Of a DNA stretch of 64,000 bases, positions 51,269-60,215 are shown in pieces. Numbering within the stretch: position 1 is the first letter of the stretch; the number at the start of each line of letters is the position of its first letter. Source of the stretch: an uncultured Desulfosarcina sp. (GTDB taxonomy: Bacteria; Desulfobacterota; Desulfobacteria; Desulfobacterales; Desulfosarcinaceae). Made by a program: the position numbers and the translations under genes. The notes beneath the pieces are model-generated. The model worked only from the letters and a program-made list of their open reading frames with translations, had not been told where the DNA came from and did not search any database. The stretch lies in the NCBI RefSeq assembly GCF_963668215.1, contig NZ_OY764190.1:1984001-2048000 (forward strand). Direction: 5' to 3'.

Positions 51269-52612
51269 TCAGACTTTTTTTAACAGTTGGTTGGCGGCGG
51301 TAAGCAGCGGGTCCCAAACCGGGCCGAAAGGCGGCGCATAGGCCAGATCGGTCTGGGCAAAGGTCGCAACGGTCATATGGCTGTGAAGGGCCACAGCCGC
51401 GGCATTGATCCGATGGGCCACACCTTCGGGCCCTACCATTTGGGCACCCAGCAGCCGTCTGCTCTTGGTATCGCCGACCAGATTCACCCAGATGGTTTGG
51501 GCGCCCGGGTGGGCGTGGGCTCGGGAGCGGCTTTTAATTACGATTTCCACCGGATCGAATTCCGCCTGGCGTGCTTCGGCCACCGAGAGCCCCGTGCGGG
51601 CGACCTCCAGGTTGAAGACTTTGAATACGGCGGTACCGGCAACGCCGTCCAGGGCCGCCGGCCGACCGCAGACATTGTCCGCCACGGCCCAACCGGCGCG
51701 GTTGGCACGCAAGGCCAGGGGAATCCACGTTTTTTTGCCGGTGACGACATGAACGGCGTCGGCGCAGTCTCCGGCCGCATAGATGGCCGTATCGGAGGTC
51801 TGGAGCTGACGGTTGACGCTGATGGCACCGTTTATTGCGGTTTCAAGGCCGGCATCGGCAGCCAGCTCGCCGTTGGGTCGAATGCCGATGGCCGCCAGTA
51901 CCATATCGGCCGGCAAAGACCGGTCCTCGCAGACCACATTCAGACCGTCGGCGCTTTTTTCGATGCCCGTGATGGCGCACCCCGGGTGCAGGCCGACCTG
52001 GTTATCGACCAGTTCTTTTTCAACGATTGCGGCCAAATCGCGGTGCATCCAGGGCAGCAAGTCCGGTCGGGGTTTGACCATGTCGACGGCGATATTTAGC
52101 TCCCTGAGAGCTTCGGCCATTTCCAGGCCGATGTACCCCATGCCGACGATCACTGCTTTTTTAACGGACTGTTTCCGAATAAACGATTTGATCCTGCGCC
52201 CGTCGTCGAGGCTTTTTAAGGCCAGCACACCGGGCAGGTCGAAACCGGGCAGATCGGGGATGACGGGGCGTCCGCCGGTTGCGATCAGCAGCCGGTCGTA
52301 AACGAAGCGGAAGGGTTCGCCGCTGTCCAGAATGGTTCCCGTCACCGTCCGGTTGACCGGATCGATGGCTTCCGCACGGTAGCCGGTAAACAGGTCGATG
52401 CCCTGTTTCTGGCGGAAAACCTCAGCCTTTCTCACCACCAGGTCTTCCATTTCCCGGTCGGCCTCGGCGATGTTGTACGGCATGCCGCAGGCGCTGTAGG
52501 ACACGTCTTCGGTTTTTTCCAGAACGATCACTTCCATCTCAGGCTGCATCCGTTTGGCCCGGCTGGCCGCGCTCATGCCGGCTGCATCGCCTCCAATGAT
52601 TACGAATCGCAT
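51269..52612 (-). CDS. Pyridine nucleotide-disulfide oxidoreductase, CoA-disulfide reductase-like
   Basis: A 447-residue FAD/NAD(P) flavoprotein. FAD fold IIGGDAAGMSAASRAKRM, the single redox cysteine in VSYSACGMPYNI (residue about 43, the SxxxCGxPY motif of CoADR, NADH oxidase and Npsr), NAD fold AVIVGMGYIGLEMAEAL and C-terminal AGDCADAVHV. This class reduces CoA disulfide, CoA persulfide or polysulfide with one active Cys. No rhodanese domain is attached. The OsmC gene lies 4 bp upstream in the same operon. It fits the sulfur-handling theme of the neighbourhood. Confidence 0.88.
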   Translation of the reverse strand: MRFVIIGGDAAGMSAASRAKRMQPEMEVIVLEKTEDVSYSACGMPYNIAEADREMEDLVVRKAEVFRQKQGIDLFTGYRAEAIDPVNRTVTGTILDSGEPFRFVYDRLLIATGGRPVIPDLPGFDLPGVLALKSLDDGRRIKSFIRKQSVKKAVIVGMGYIGLEMAEALRELNIAVDMVKPRPDLLPWMHRDLAAIVEKELVDNQVGLHPGCAITGIEKSADGLNVVCEDRSLPADMVLAAIGIRPNGELAADAGLETAINGAISVNRQLQTSDTAIYAAGDCADAVHVVTGKKTWIPLALRANRAGWAVADNVCGRPAALDGVAGTAVFKVFNLEVARTGLSVAEARQAEFDPVEIVIKSRSRAHAHPGAQTIWVNLVGDTKSRRLLGAQMVGPEGVAHRINAAAVALHSHMTVATFAQTDLAYAPPFGPVWDPLLTAANQLLKKV

Positions 52613-52616
52613 AAGT

Positions 52617-53012
52617 TTACTCCGATGGTTCGGTTGCGGTGACGACGATTTCAGGGGGGTACTGCAAAGATCGTTTCACTGTACACATCTGGGCTGATCG
52701 AATGACTGCTTTGCGATATTTTTCAGGGAACCCGGTCGGCAGATGAATTTGCATGGCGATGGTTTCCACCAGGTGGGATTCTTCATTGCGTTCAAACCGC
52801 AGGGTCATCGACAAGCCGTCCGTGGGGATGTTGCGGCTTTCGCAAAAATAGACGATGTAGACCCCTGCGCAAGTTCCCATGGAGGATAAAAACAGATCAT
52901 AGGGTTCGGGGGCCGAACCGTCACCGCCCTCGCTGGTCGGCTGATCCGTTTCCACGGTAAAACCTTTGTACGTTGAGGTGACGCGCTTGCCGCCGGGAAA
53001 GTTAATTTTCAT
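52617..53012 (-). CDS. OsmC family protein
   Basis: A 131-residue OsmC/Ohr-type protein from the ATG at 53012 (an in-frame ATG at 53057 adds 15 residues; neither has a strong ribosome-binding site). The two reactive cysteines of the family are present: the first in SSMGTCAGVYIVYF and the second in RSAQMCTVKRSL. These proteins reduce organic peroxides or act on related thiol chemistry. It is paired with the CoA-disulfide-reductase-like gene (4 bp gap), which could be its electron donor or handle the same low-molecular-weight thiol. Confidence 0.88.
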   Translation of the reverse strand: MKINFPGGKRVTSTYKGFTVETDQPTSEGGDGSAPEPYDLFLSSMGTCAGVYIVYFCESRNIPTDGLSMTLRFERNEESHLVETIAMQIHLPTGFPEKYRKAVIRSAQMCTVKRSLQYPPEIVVTATEPSE

Positions 53013-53225
53013 TTCCGTTGTATTCGCTCCCTGTCGTCCAAGAAGATGTTCAACCATTCAGGTTCCGGAAGCTCTCCAAAAGGGGATGTTGCACCGGAGC
53101 ATTAAGTCTATAACCTACTATAAATGCATAATAAATGCCACAATTTTATCCACGCCGTCTCCCGTCCGGCAACCAGCGGATACTGGCAAAAGCCGGTTGA
53201 CAGCTAAAACGGTTCGTTTATTATG

Positions 53226-53253
53226 GGTAACGACAGGTAACGTTATCGTAACG
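53226..53253. promoter_or_regulatory. GGTAACG repeats in front of a sigma-54 activator gene
   Basis: GGTAACG at 53226-53232 and 53236-53242 (ten bases apart), with a further GTAACG at 53248-53253. It is the same motif as in the array at 51184-51238 and lies 26 bp before the activator's ATG, consistent with autoregulation by binding over its own promoter. Confidence 0.65.
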
Positions 53254-53278
53254 AAAACAAGTCATTCAGGGGATATTC

Positions 53279-54676
53279 ATGGGCGATAAAATTCATGAAA
53301 TCTGGAATGTTCGTTTTGTGAACCGGATCATCGATTCCATGGCGGACGGGGTCTTTACCATGGACGCCGAGGGACGGATCTCTTCCTGGAACCCATCCAT
53401 GGAGCGGATCAGCGGGTACTCGGCCAAAGAGGCGCTTGGCAAAACCTGCCAGCTGATTCAGTGCAGCCGCTGCTTCGGCAAGCAGTGTCCGGCCAGCATC
53501 GAAAAATGCCGAATTATCGAAAAAGGGAAGTCCGAGGCCAAAGAGTGCCAGTTGCGGCATAAAAACGGCCATGACGTGTCGGTAATCAAAAATGCCAGTG
53601 TCGTCAAGAATGACGACAACGAGGTCATCGGCATCGTCGAGACGATCACGGACATGACCGAGCTTCTCCGGGCCCGCCAGCAGGCCGAAGAAGCCGCCCT
53701 GCGGTTGGGAGAAGTTCACCGCATGGACAACATCATCGGCAAGAGCCGGGCCATGCAGCAGGTGTTCACGGCCATCCGGGCGGCAGCGGCCAGCGAGGCC
53801 ACAGTTCTGATCCAGGGGGAAAGCGGTACCGGAAAGGAGCTGGTTGCCGGTGCCATTCACTACAACAGCGACCGTCGGGAGGGTCCCCTGGTTGCGGTCA
53901 ACTGCAGCGCCCTGTCCGAAAACCTGCTGGAAAGCGAGTTGTTCGGGCACGTCAAAGGCTCTTTCACCGGGGCCAACCGGGATCGTATGGGGCGGTTCGA
54001 GGAAGCCTCCGGCGGAACGATCTTTTTGGACGAAATCGGCGAGTTGAGTCCCTATATTCAGGTCAAACTGCTGCGCGTGATTCAGGAAAGAGAGGTCGAG
54101 CGGGTCGGGGACTCGCGCAAACGCAAGATCGATATTCGAATTATCACCGCAACCCACAAGGACCTGTACGCCCGGGTGCGCGAAGGGCAGTTCAGGGAGG
54201 ACCTGTACTACCGCTTGAAAGTCTTCCCCATCCAGCTGCCACCTTTAAGCGCGCGGCGGGAGGACATTCCCATTCTGGCAGACCATTTTATCGAGCGCAT
54301 CCGACAAAAAACCGGCAAACGGGTAGCCGGACTTACGCCGGCGGCCCTGCGCGTTTTCATGGATCACCAGTGGCCAGGCAACGTTCGCGAACTGGAAAAT
54401 GCCATCGAACACGCCTTTGTCCTTTGCAACAGTGGTGAGATCGATGTTTCCGATTTGCCCATCGAAATCCGCCAACCCGCCATCATGGGCGAAAGCATGA
54501 AGGCGCCCTATTCGCAACGGATTCGAAAAAAAATCACCCGGAACGAGTTGCTTGATCTTCTCGATGAATGCGACTGGAACAAAGCCGAAGTGGGCCGGAG
54601 GGTGGGCCTGAGCCGCACGGCCATTTGGAAATATATGAAAAAATGGGATATTCCCCTGAATCGAACCAACTCCTGA
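53279..54676 (+). CDS. PAS-containing sigma-54 activator with Cys-rich PAS domain
   Basis: A 465-residue enhancer-binding protein. PAS domain residues about 10-125 with seven cysteines in the core ([22 protein letters not shown]), a likely metal or redox sensor. AAA+ domain with Walker A GESGTGKE, the GSFTGA contact loop, Walker [10 protein letters not shown] and the arginine-finger region. Fis-type HTH at the end ([20 protein letters not shown]). It is related to the regulator at 35629. The GGTAACG repeats before it and before the permease-Usp gene mark its probable regulon. It starts at the ATG at 53279. Confidence 0.92.
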   Translation: MGDKIHEIWNVRFVNRIIDSMADGVFTMDAEGRISSWNPSMERISGYSAKEALGKTCQLIQCSRCFGKQCPASIEKCRIIEKGKSEAKECQLRHKNGHDVSVIKNASVVKNDDNEVIGIVETITDMTELLRARQQAEEAALRLGEVHRMDNIIGKSRAMQQVFTAIRAAAASEATVLIQGESGTGKELVAGAIHYNSDRREGPLVAVNCSALSENLLESELFGHVKGSFTGANRDRMGRFEEASGGTIFLDEIGELSPYIQVKLLRVIQEREVERVGDSRKRKIDIRIITATHKDLYARVREGQFREDLYYRLKVFPIQLPPLSARREDIPILADHFIERIRQKTGKRVAGLTPAALRVFMDHQWPGNVRELENAIEHAFVLCNSGEIDVSDLPIEIRQPAIMGESMKAPYSQRIRKKITRNELLDLLDECDWNKAEVGRRVGLSRTAIWKYMKKWDIPLNRTNS

Positions 54677-54775
54677 ACAAAGCAACAACCTGCTGCACCG
54701 CCCTTTTTCGGAACGATCTTCGTTTTGAATCCTGCCAGCATCCCGAGTCCAGATTCGGAGTTCTTGCCAAAATCT

Positions 54776-54790
54776 TGCACGATTTGTGCA
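54776..54790. promoter_or_regulatory. TGCAC-N5-GTGCA inverted repeat, possible operator
   Basis: TGCACGATTTGTGCA (54776-54790) is a perfect 5-bp-arm inverted repeat in the 273-bp gap between the two activator genes. It could be the binding site of the downstream regulator. The motif is short and I found no second copy, so support is weak. Confidence 0.35.
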
Positions 54791-54949
54791 TATACTAATA
54801 ATGCCTCCCGATACAAACGACGCCCAACACATGAACCGAACCCAACGATGGGTCGCTCCCATTTTTATGGCGCTTTTCCACCAGCGCCGAATTCGACAAC
54901 CGGCGGGATGGCCTGATTGGCCATCGAAGCGCCTTGCCGGACGGAGCCG

Positions 54950-56374
54950 ATGAGTCAATCGCGATCATTCATGGAACAAAGCTGCCATGCCATCTTCGAC
55001 AGCATTGAAGAAGGTGTTTTTACCGTCGATTTAAACTGGCGGATCACCTCTTTTAACCGGGCGGCCGAAAAAATTACCGGCGTCCCGAAAATGGAGGCGC
55101 TCGGACGGCCCTGCCTGGAAGTCTTCAGCACCGACATCTGTCAGAACAACTGTGCCATCCGCAAGGCGTTGAAAGAGAACCGGCCGGTGTTCAACCTCCC
55201 GGTTTACATGAACCGTTCCGACTCCCAACGCATTCCCATCGCGGTCAATGCCACGATTTTGCGGGACGATACCGGCCGCATGATCGGCGGTGTAGAAACC
55301 TTCAGGGACCTGTCCCATCTCAGCGAGCTTCAGCGCTCCTTTCAGGCGCCCCGGGTGTTCGAAAAGATGGTTAGTAAAAACAACAGGATGCTTGAAATTT
55401 TTTCGACCCTGAAACGGGTGGCCGACAGCGATTGTATCGTTCTTATCGAAGGCGCCACCGGCACCGGCAAAGAACTGCTGGCCAGGGCCGTTCATAAACA
55501 CAGCCCCCAAAAAAACGGACCGTTCGTTCCGGTCAATTGCGGAGCCCTGCCGGACACCCTGGTCGAATCCGAACTTTTCGGATACAAGGCCGGCGCGTTT
55601 ACGGATGCGAAAATGGACAAACCCGGCCGGTTCGCACGCGCCCAGAACGGGACGATTTTCCTCGATGAAATCGGGGACATTCCCCATTCGCTCCAGGTTC
55701 GGCTGTTGCGGGTGCTGGAAGACGGCAGTTACGAACCCCTGGGTTCGGTGCGGCCCGCCAAGACCAATGCGCGAGTCGTGGTGGCTTCGCATCGCAAGCT
55801 TGATCGACTGGTTGGCGAGGGAAAATTCCGGGAAGATCTGTTTTTCCGTGTCAACGTGATCAAGCTTACCCTGCCTACCCTTTCCGAACGCAAAGAAGAC
55901 ATTCCTATATTGGCGAAGCATTTCATCGAACGATTCGGGCGCAAAAAGAAAAAACGCATTCTAGGCTTCACCCAGGAGGCCATGGCCGCCTTGGTGCGCT
56001 ACGATTGGCCGGGGAACGTCCGGGAGCTGGAAAATGCCATCGAACATGCGTTTGTGCTTTGCCAGGACGAAAAAGTCGGTTTGCTGCATCTGCCGGATAC
56101 GGTTTTGGCGGATATTCATGTTGCCATTGGAAACGCCCCTGAAACGTTAAAGGAAATCGAAAAACAGGCCATCCTCCGTGCGCTTCAACGCAACAATTGG
56201 AAAAAACTGGTTACCGCCCGGGAGTTGGGCATCAACAAAAATACCCTTCGCCGGAAGATTGTGCGATACGGTCTTGCGGCCCAAAAACAAGGAAGGAGCC
56301 ATGACAAAACCAGCCGCGAAAACGCAAAACAAGAGGCTAACCGTTCTGGGGCCGCAGGACGAATTTCCGTTTGA
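54950..56374 (+). CDS. PAS-containing sigma-54 activator with GAFTDA loop
   Basis: A 474-residue enhancer-binding protein from the ATG at 54950 (GGAG just upstream; an in-frame TTG at 54917 is an alternative). The PAS domain contains CLEVFSTDICQNNC, a three-Cys version of the cluster in the other two PAS regulators. AAA+ domain: Walker A GATGTGKE, Walker [11 protein letters not shown]. The sigma-54 contact loop reads GAFTDA instead of GAFTGA, a natural variant seen in some relatives. HTH ARELGINKNTLRRKI. Its end overlaps the next YkgJ gene by 74 bp, suggesting that it controls or is coupled to that pair. Confidence 0.9.
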   Translation: MSQSRSFMEQSCHAIFDSIEEGVFTVDLNWRITSFNRAAEKITGVPKMEALGRPCLEVFSTDICQNNCAIRKALKENRPVFNLPVYMNRSDSQRIPIAVNATILRDDTGRMIGGVETFRDLSHLSELQRSFQAPRVFEKMVSKNNRMLEIFSTLKRVADSDCIVLIEGATGTGKELLARAVHKHSPQKNGPFVPVNCGALPDTLVESELFGYKAGAFTDAKMDKPGRFARAQNGTIFLDEIGDIPHSLQVRLLRVLEDGSYEPLGSVRPAKTNARVVVASHRKLDRLVGEGKFREDLFFRVNVIKLTLPTLSERKEDIPILAKHFIERFGRKKKKRILGFTQEAMAALVRYDWPGNVRELENAIEHAFVLCQDEKVGLLHLPDTVLADIHVAIGNAPETLKEIEKQAILRALQRNNWKKLVTARELGINKNTLRRKIVRYGLAAQKQGRSHDKTSRENAKQEANRSGAAGRISV

Positions 56375-57104
56375 GTGCCATGCCGGTCTGCCCTGCTTTA
56401 CCCAATGCTGTCGGGATATCACCATCTTTTTAACCCCTTACGATGTCTTGCGGATGAAAAATGCCTTGCACCGATCCTCCGGAGAATTTTTATCCGAGCA
56501 TACCGTGACGATGATCGGGGACAACGGACTTCCGGTCGTCGTCCTGAAGATGCGGGAAGACGAAAAAAAGAGCTGTCCGTTTGTCACGAGCCAGGGTTGC
56601 GCCATTTATGCGGACCGTCCCTGGGCCTGTCGCATCTATCCCCTGAAGCCCGAAAGCACCAAAATCACGGAAAAAGCCGGAAAGGCCTACTATTCGGTAA
56701 TGGAAGTACCGTTTTGCCGCGGGCTTCGGTCGGAAACGGTTCACGGTCTGTCTGCGTGGATCGAACAACAGGGAATTCCCGTCTACCATGAAATGGAGGC
56801 CCTGTTTAAGAAAATCACAACCAACGAGCGGCTGGCCCGGGAAAAAATCACGAACAAGAAGATTCAGGAGATGATCTACATGGCCTGTTATGACTTGGAT
56901 CGTTTTCGACGGTTTGTGATGGAAAGCACATTTCTGGAACGCTTTGAAGTCGAACCGGAAGCGGTTGAACGGCTGAAGACAGACGACACCGCCCTTTACC
57001 GGTTCGCCATCCAGTGGCTCGAATACGGGCTGCTCGCCCAGCATGTACTCAAGGTGCGTCCCTCGGTCATGGCGGCCAAAAAACAGGAACTGGGGGTTGA
57101 ATGA
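56301..57104 (+). CDS. YkgJ-family cysteine-cluster protein, copy A
   Basis: A 267-residue protein from the ATG at 56301, right after AAGGAGCC. N-terminal CHAGLPCFTQCCRDITIFLTPYDVLRMKNAL and, about 60 residues on, SCPFVTSQGCAIYADRPWACRIYPL give the two-part Cys cluster of YkgJ (PF03692) proteins. The C-terminal third is helical (YMACYDLDRFRRFVMESTFLERFEVE). It is clearly a paralogue of the next gene. Metal binding is expected and the function is unknown. It starts inside the sigma-54 activator gene, a 74-bp overlap. Confidence 0.82.
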   Translation: MTKPAAKTQNKRLTVLGPQDEFPFECHAGLPCFTQCCRDITIFLTPYDVLRMKNALHRSSGEFLSEHTVTMIGDNGLPVVVLKMREDEKKSCPFVTSQGCAIYADRPWACRIYPLKPESTKITEKAGKAYYSVMEVPFCRGLRSETVHGLSAWIEQQGIPVYHEMEALFKKITTNERLAREKITNKKIQEMIYMACYDLDRFRRFVMESTFLERFEVEPEAVERLKTDDTALYRFAIQWLEYGLLAQHVLKVRPSVMAAKKQELGVE

Positions 57105-57853
57105 CGGCGGCCGCGGCGATACAGCGGCTGCCGGATCGAAAGTTCCGGTTCGCCTGCCACGCGGCGTTGCCCTGCTTTACCCGATGCTGCGCCAATCTCG
57201 AGCTGGTCCTCACAACCTATGATATCATCCGTCTGAAAAACAGGCTGCACCTGTCCTCGGGAGCATTTCTGGATCGCTACACCGTTGCCCATACGGAACG
57301 GCGGTCCGGGCTTCCGGTCGTAAAACTCAAGATGCGAAACGATGCAGACCGGCGCTGTCCGTTCGTGGGTCCGAAAGGCTGCCGCGTCTACGAGGATCGT
57401 CCCGGTGCCTGCCGGCTCTACCCATTGGGGCGGGCCGCTTCCAGGGTTTCGAAAAGCCGGTCGGGTGAGGCCTATTTTAGGGTCAAAGAAGCGCACTGTC
57501 TGGGGTGGCAGGAAGAAACAGCGTGGACGGTTGAGCAATGGCTGACGGACCAGGGGCTGGACGAATACAATGCCATGAACGATGGCTTTCTGGATATCAC
57601 CACCGGGCGGCCGCTGAATCGCCTGAAAGCGTTCGGCCGCCGACAGCTTCAGATGGTGTACATGGCGTTTTACGATTTGGACGGGTTCCGCCGCTTTGTA
57701 TTCGAAAGTTCGTTTGTCGACCGATTCGACATCGATGAGGCGGTTTTGGCGGATATCCGGACGGACGACAGGGCGTTGATGGACTTTGCCTGCCGCTGGC
57801 TGAAATTTTCCCTCTTCGGCGAAATGACGTTTCGGATCCGGGAACGTGCCTAA
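57101..57853 (+). CDS. YkgJ-family cysteine-cluster protein, copy B
   Basis: A 250-residue paralogue of the preceding gene, with the same layout: CHAALPCFTRCCANLELVLTTYDIIRLKNRL, RCPFVGPKGCRVYEDRPGACRLYPLG and YMAFYDLDGFRRFVFESSFVDRFDID. The two genes overlap by 4 bp (ATGA) and probably arose by tandem duplication. A heterodimer is possible. No recognised enzymatic motif beyond the Cys clusters. Confidence 0.82.
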   Translation: MTAAAAIQRLPDRKFRFACHAALPCFTRCCANLELVLTTYDIIRLKNRLHLSSGAFLDRYTVAHTERRSGLPVVKLKMRNDADRRCPFVGPKGCRVYEDRPGACRLYPLGRAASRVSKSRSGEAYFRVKEAHCLGWQEETAWTVEQWLTDQGLDEYNAMNDGFLDITTGRPLNRLKAFGRRQLQMVYMAFYDLDGFRRFVFESSFVDRFDIDEAVLADIRTDDRALMDFACRWLKFSLFGEMTFRIRERA

Positions 57854-57880
57854 GAGCTACGTTCTGATTGAGGGCCGGCA

Positions 57881-58150
57881 TCAGGCTTCGATAATATCGT
57901 CCTTCAGGGCGTTGTCCGACCAGACCGGCAGGGGCGCGAATTTGCCGGTGTCGGGATCCAGGCGGCAACGGTAGGATGCCCGGGTGGCCTGTTGTTCCCA
58001 TAACCGATCCCACCCCTGGACGTAATAGGGGCACGCATCGTTGAAGCAGACGTAAAAGAATTCATTGGGCCAGGTGGAGGCCAGGGGTACGCGCCATTTT
58101 TTCATTTTCCGGCCGCAGTGGGGGCAATTTGGTGGTTGGTGGACTGTCAT
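57881..58150 (-). CDS. Ogr/Delta-like zinc-ribbon protein
   Basis: An 89-residue protein with CPHCGRKMKKW near the N terminus and VCFNDACPYYVQGW about 25 residues on, a four-Cys zinc ribbon resembling the Ogr/Delta (phage activator) fold. The rest (YRCRLDPDTGKFAPLPVWS) is polar. Small proteins of this sort are common in Deltaproteobacteria outside prophages, and no phage genes are nearby. It is transcribed divergently from the next small gene, 48 bp away. Confidence 0.7.
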   Translation of the reverse strand: MTVHQPPNCPHCGRKMKKWRVPLASTWPNEFFYVCFNDACPYYVQGWDRLWEQQATRASYRCRLDPDTGKFAPLPVWSDNALKDDIIEA

Positions 58151-58198
58151 AAAAGACCCTTTCTTTCGCTAACCGGTTGACTGGTAAAGGAGGAAGCC

Positions 58199-58450
58199 AT
58201 GACCCAGATGGTAGAAAAAGGAAATGTTCCCAGCGATTACTTCGAAGCGGCGCTGGAAAACGGCGAACTGGTGATGGCCCCCTATTGTGCCTGCGGCAAC
58301 CGCCTCGACGACGATTATTTCTGTGAACAATGCCATCGCGCATGCCGGTGTCGTCTGGTCCTTTGCCGGGATGCCGACACCTTGGACCGGGTTCGGCAGT
58401 ACATCCGCAAATCCTCTCAGTTTTCAGGGCTTAAAGCCAGACTCGCTTAA
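58199..58450 (+). CDS. Small zinc-ribbon protein, 83 aa
   Basis: A small protein with CACGNRLDDDYFCEQCHRACRCRLVLC in the middle, seven cysteines that could hold one or two zinc ions. AAAGGAGG lies just upstream of the ATG. The C terminus is basic (RVRQYIRKSSQFSGLKARLA). I do not know the family. It is convergent with the HEAT-like gene, 16 bp away. Confidence 0.62.
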   Translation: MTQMVEKGNVPSDYFEAALENGELVMAPYCACGNRLDDDYFCEQCHRACRCRLVLCRDADTLDRVRQYIRKSSQFSGLKARLA

Positions 58451-58466
58451 GCAAGCAGTCTCCGAC

Positions 58467-58862
58467 TCATTTGGGCAGTACCGCCGCGCTTGCCAGGTCT
58501 TTCAGGCGTCGAATCGCCCTGTCGATCATTTTTTGTCCCCCGATTCTTTGGCTGGCGGCTTCCATTGCCGGCAGCGCATCGATGGCTTCGAATTTCCCCA
58601 GTGCATCGCCGGCCCAGTTGACCACGTGAGGGCTTTCATGGGCGAGAAGGTCCCGCAGCAAGTCATAGGCCTCCGGTGTCCGAATATTGCCGAGCACCGA
58701 AACGATGCCGGTCTTGATCGGATCGAATTTCCTGTCCATGGAAAACGCCTGCCGGATGGCCGGTATGACGGCAGCCCCCCGTTTTTCCAGGTAGTGAAGG
58801 CTGGCGCCCGAGGCATAGGAAAAGCCGAACATGGAGATGTCGATCAGGGTCCGGGTGGCCAT
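58467..58862 (-). CDS. HEAT-repeat-like protein
   Basis: A 131-residue all-helical protein with HEAT-type repeats: GIVSVLGNIRTPEAYDLLRDLLAHESPHVVNWAGDALGKFEAIDALPAMEAA (residues about 50-102), where paired helices end in G..... L patterns. HEAT repeats serve as protein-interaction scaffolds. It follows the SEC-C protein gene on the same strand by 15 bp, so the two may work together. The role is unknown. Confidence 0.7.
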   Translation of the reverse strand: MATRTLIDISMFGFSYASGASLHYLEKRGAAVIPAIRQAFSMDRKFDPIKTGIVSVLGNIRTPEAYDLLRDLLAHESPHVVNWAGDALGKFEAIDALPAMEAASQRIGGQKMIDRAIRRLKDLASAAVLPK

Positions 58863-58877
58863 GGGGGTCGGAAGGAC

Positions 58878-59804
58878 CTATAGAATTTCAGGAACGAAAA
58901 GACCGGACCAGGAGTATATCCAGGCCAATGGGCCTAAATACGGGACGACGTCGGGGCCGACAGCCTTGAGCCGCTGGATCGCTTCTGCCAGGGACTTGCG
59001 GCGCAGATCGAGGCCTCGGGTGTGATCCGTCGGGAACCGGCTGGCATCGTCCGCCGTTTTCAGGGCCGAGACCCATTTAACGATGCCGGCATCTTCCCGG
59101 GTCGGGTATTGGTCGTTGTAAGCTTTGGCCTTCAGCGCGATCCAGGTTTTTTGAAGCCAGGTCAGGGGCGGATAATAATAGGACAGGGCCGGCGTATCGA
59201 TTTCGGAATCCCGATAGCGGCCGTGTTCGATAAAAAAAGCTTTTTCGATTTCTGCCACGGCCATGCGTTTTTCACAAATGTCGAGCGCCTGATCGAATTG
59301 TCCGGCATGCAGCTTGGCTGTGGACAGGATATCGTGGAGCCGATCTTCGTCCGGATACCGGTCGAGCAGGGTCGCAGCGCGGTCGATCGCTTTGCCATAT
59401 CGGCCGGCGCGCAGTCGGTCGAAGGTTTGTTCGATCTGCGCAATCAGCTTTTCCTGCTCGGCGTTTTTGGCCGGCTGCGCTGCGGAGGTCGCCGACGGTT
59501 TGGCCTGTCCGGCCGACCCATGCCGCGGTTCATGTCGATTCAGGCAGCAATGCTTGTATTTTTTCCCCGACCCGCAGGGGCAGGGGGCGTTTCTGCCGAT
59601 TTTTTCAGGCGGCGAATCGGACACCCGGGCCCGTTCCTGTTCGATGCGGGATAGCAGGCCGTCCCGAAGCTGCAGCAGGCGCGTTCGGGAAACCCCCGAA
59701 TTTCGGGCAACTGTGTCCGGGTCATGGCCGCGCAGCAGTTCAAGAACGGGTTCGAGATCAGCCTCGGACATGGTGTCCAACGTGATATGATGATCGATGG
59801 TCAT
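58878..59804 (-). CDS. SEC-C motif protein with TPR-like region
   Basis: A 308-residue protein from the ATG at 59804 (AGAGG upstream). It contains the SEC-C zinc motif NAPCPCGSGKKYKHCC near residue 78, the same ribbon that ends SecA. The N terminus has a helix-turn-helix-like stretch (VARNSGVSRTRLLQLRDGLL). A helical TPR-like part follows (RAATLLDRYPDEDRLHDILSTAKLHAGQFDQALDICEKRM). SEC-C alone does not tell function; it is often a protein-binding or ribosome-associated module. It precedes the HEAT-like gene. Confidence 0.75.
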   Translation of the reverse strand: MTIDHHITLDTMSEADLEPVLELLRGHDPDTVARNSGVSRTRLLQLRDGLLSRIEQERARVSDSPPEKIGRNAPCPCGSGKKYKHCCLNRHEPRHGSAGQAKPSATSAAQPAKNAEQEKLIAQIEQTFDRLRAGRYGKAIDRAATLLDRYPDEDRLHDILSTAKLHAGQFDQALDICEKRMAVAEIEKAFFIEHGRYRDSEIDTPALSYYYPPLTWLQKTWIALKAKAYNDQYPTREDAGIVKWVSALKTADDASRFPTDHTRGLDLRRKSLAEAIQRLKAVGPDVVPYLGPLAWIYSWSGLFVPEIL

Positions 59805-59844
59805 GGTCGGCAGCCTCTTTTTGTTAGAAACCAGGAATAGCGGT

Positions 59845-60099
59845 TCAGATGGTATCGAAAAATTCCTTGCACGCACGGGCAAAGCCGGCTTCGTAGGCCT
59901 GAAAATCGAAGCTGGCGTCTCCCAGGTGTCGATTGAGCGTCTCGGCTCGATAAAGATCCCAGCCGACCGGGATGGCCCCGGCACGGGCCACCGCGGCCAG
60001 TTCGTCATAATCCGCTTTGTGTCTGGCGAAGGTTGCTCCTTTTCGGTAGCCCCGCTGGAACCAGATTTTTGTATTCGCTTTGGTTTTTTTTCCTTTCAT
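59845..60099 (-). CDS. Hypothetical protein, 84 aa
   Basis: A small basic-then-acidic protein from the ATG at 60099 (GGAAG upstream): KGKKTKANTKIWFQRGYRKGATFARHKADYDELAAVARAGAIPVGWDLYRAE and a C-terminal helix ending ACKEFFDTI. The longer in-frame start would add a stretch with no coding character. I know no function. It lies 40 bp upstream of the SEC-C gene on the same strand. Confidence 0.6.
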   Translation of the reverse strand: MKGKKTKANTKIWFQRGYRKGATFARHKADYDELAAVARAGAIPVGWDLYRAETLNRHLGDASFDFQAYEAGFARACKEFFDTI

Positions 60100-60215
60100 G
60101 GTGACTTCTTCCGGTAAAATGGACAGCAGCCGCAATAGGCGCCCAACCATTGCGGCTACTGCAGGAGGATTCCTGTATGGCATTTTACAGGCATCCAAAG
60201 AAGGGGACGCCACAA

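Noticed and set aside
53141..53155. TTATCCACG, near DnaA-box
   Set aside because: One mismatch and isolated; treated as chance.
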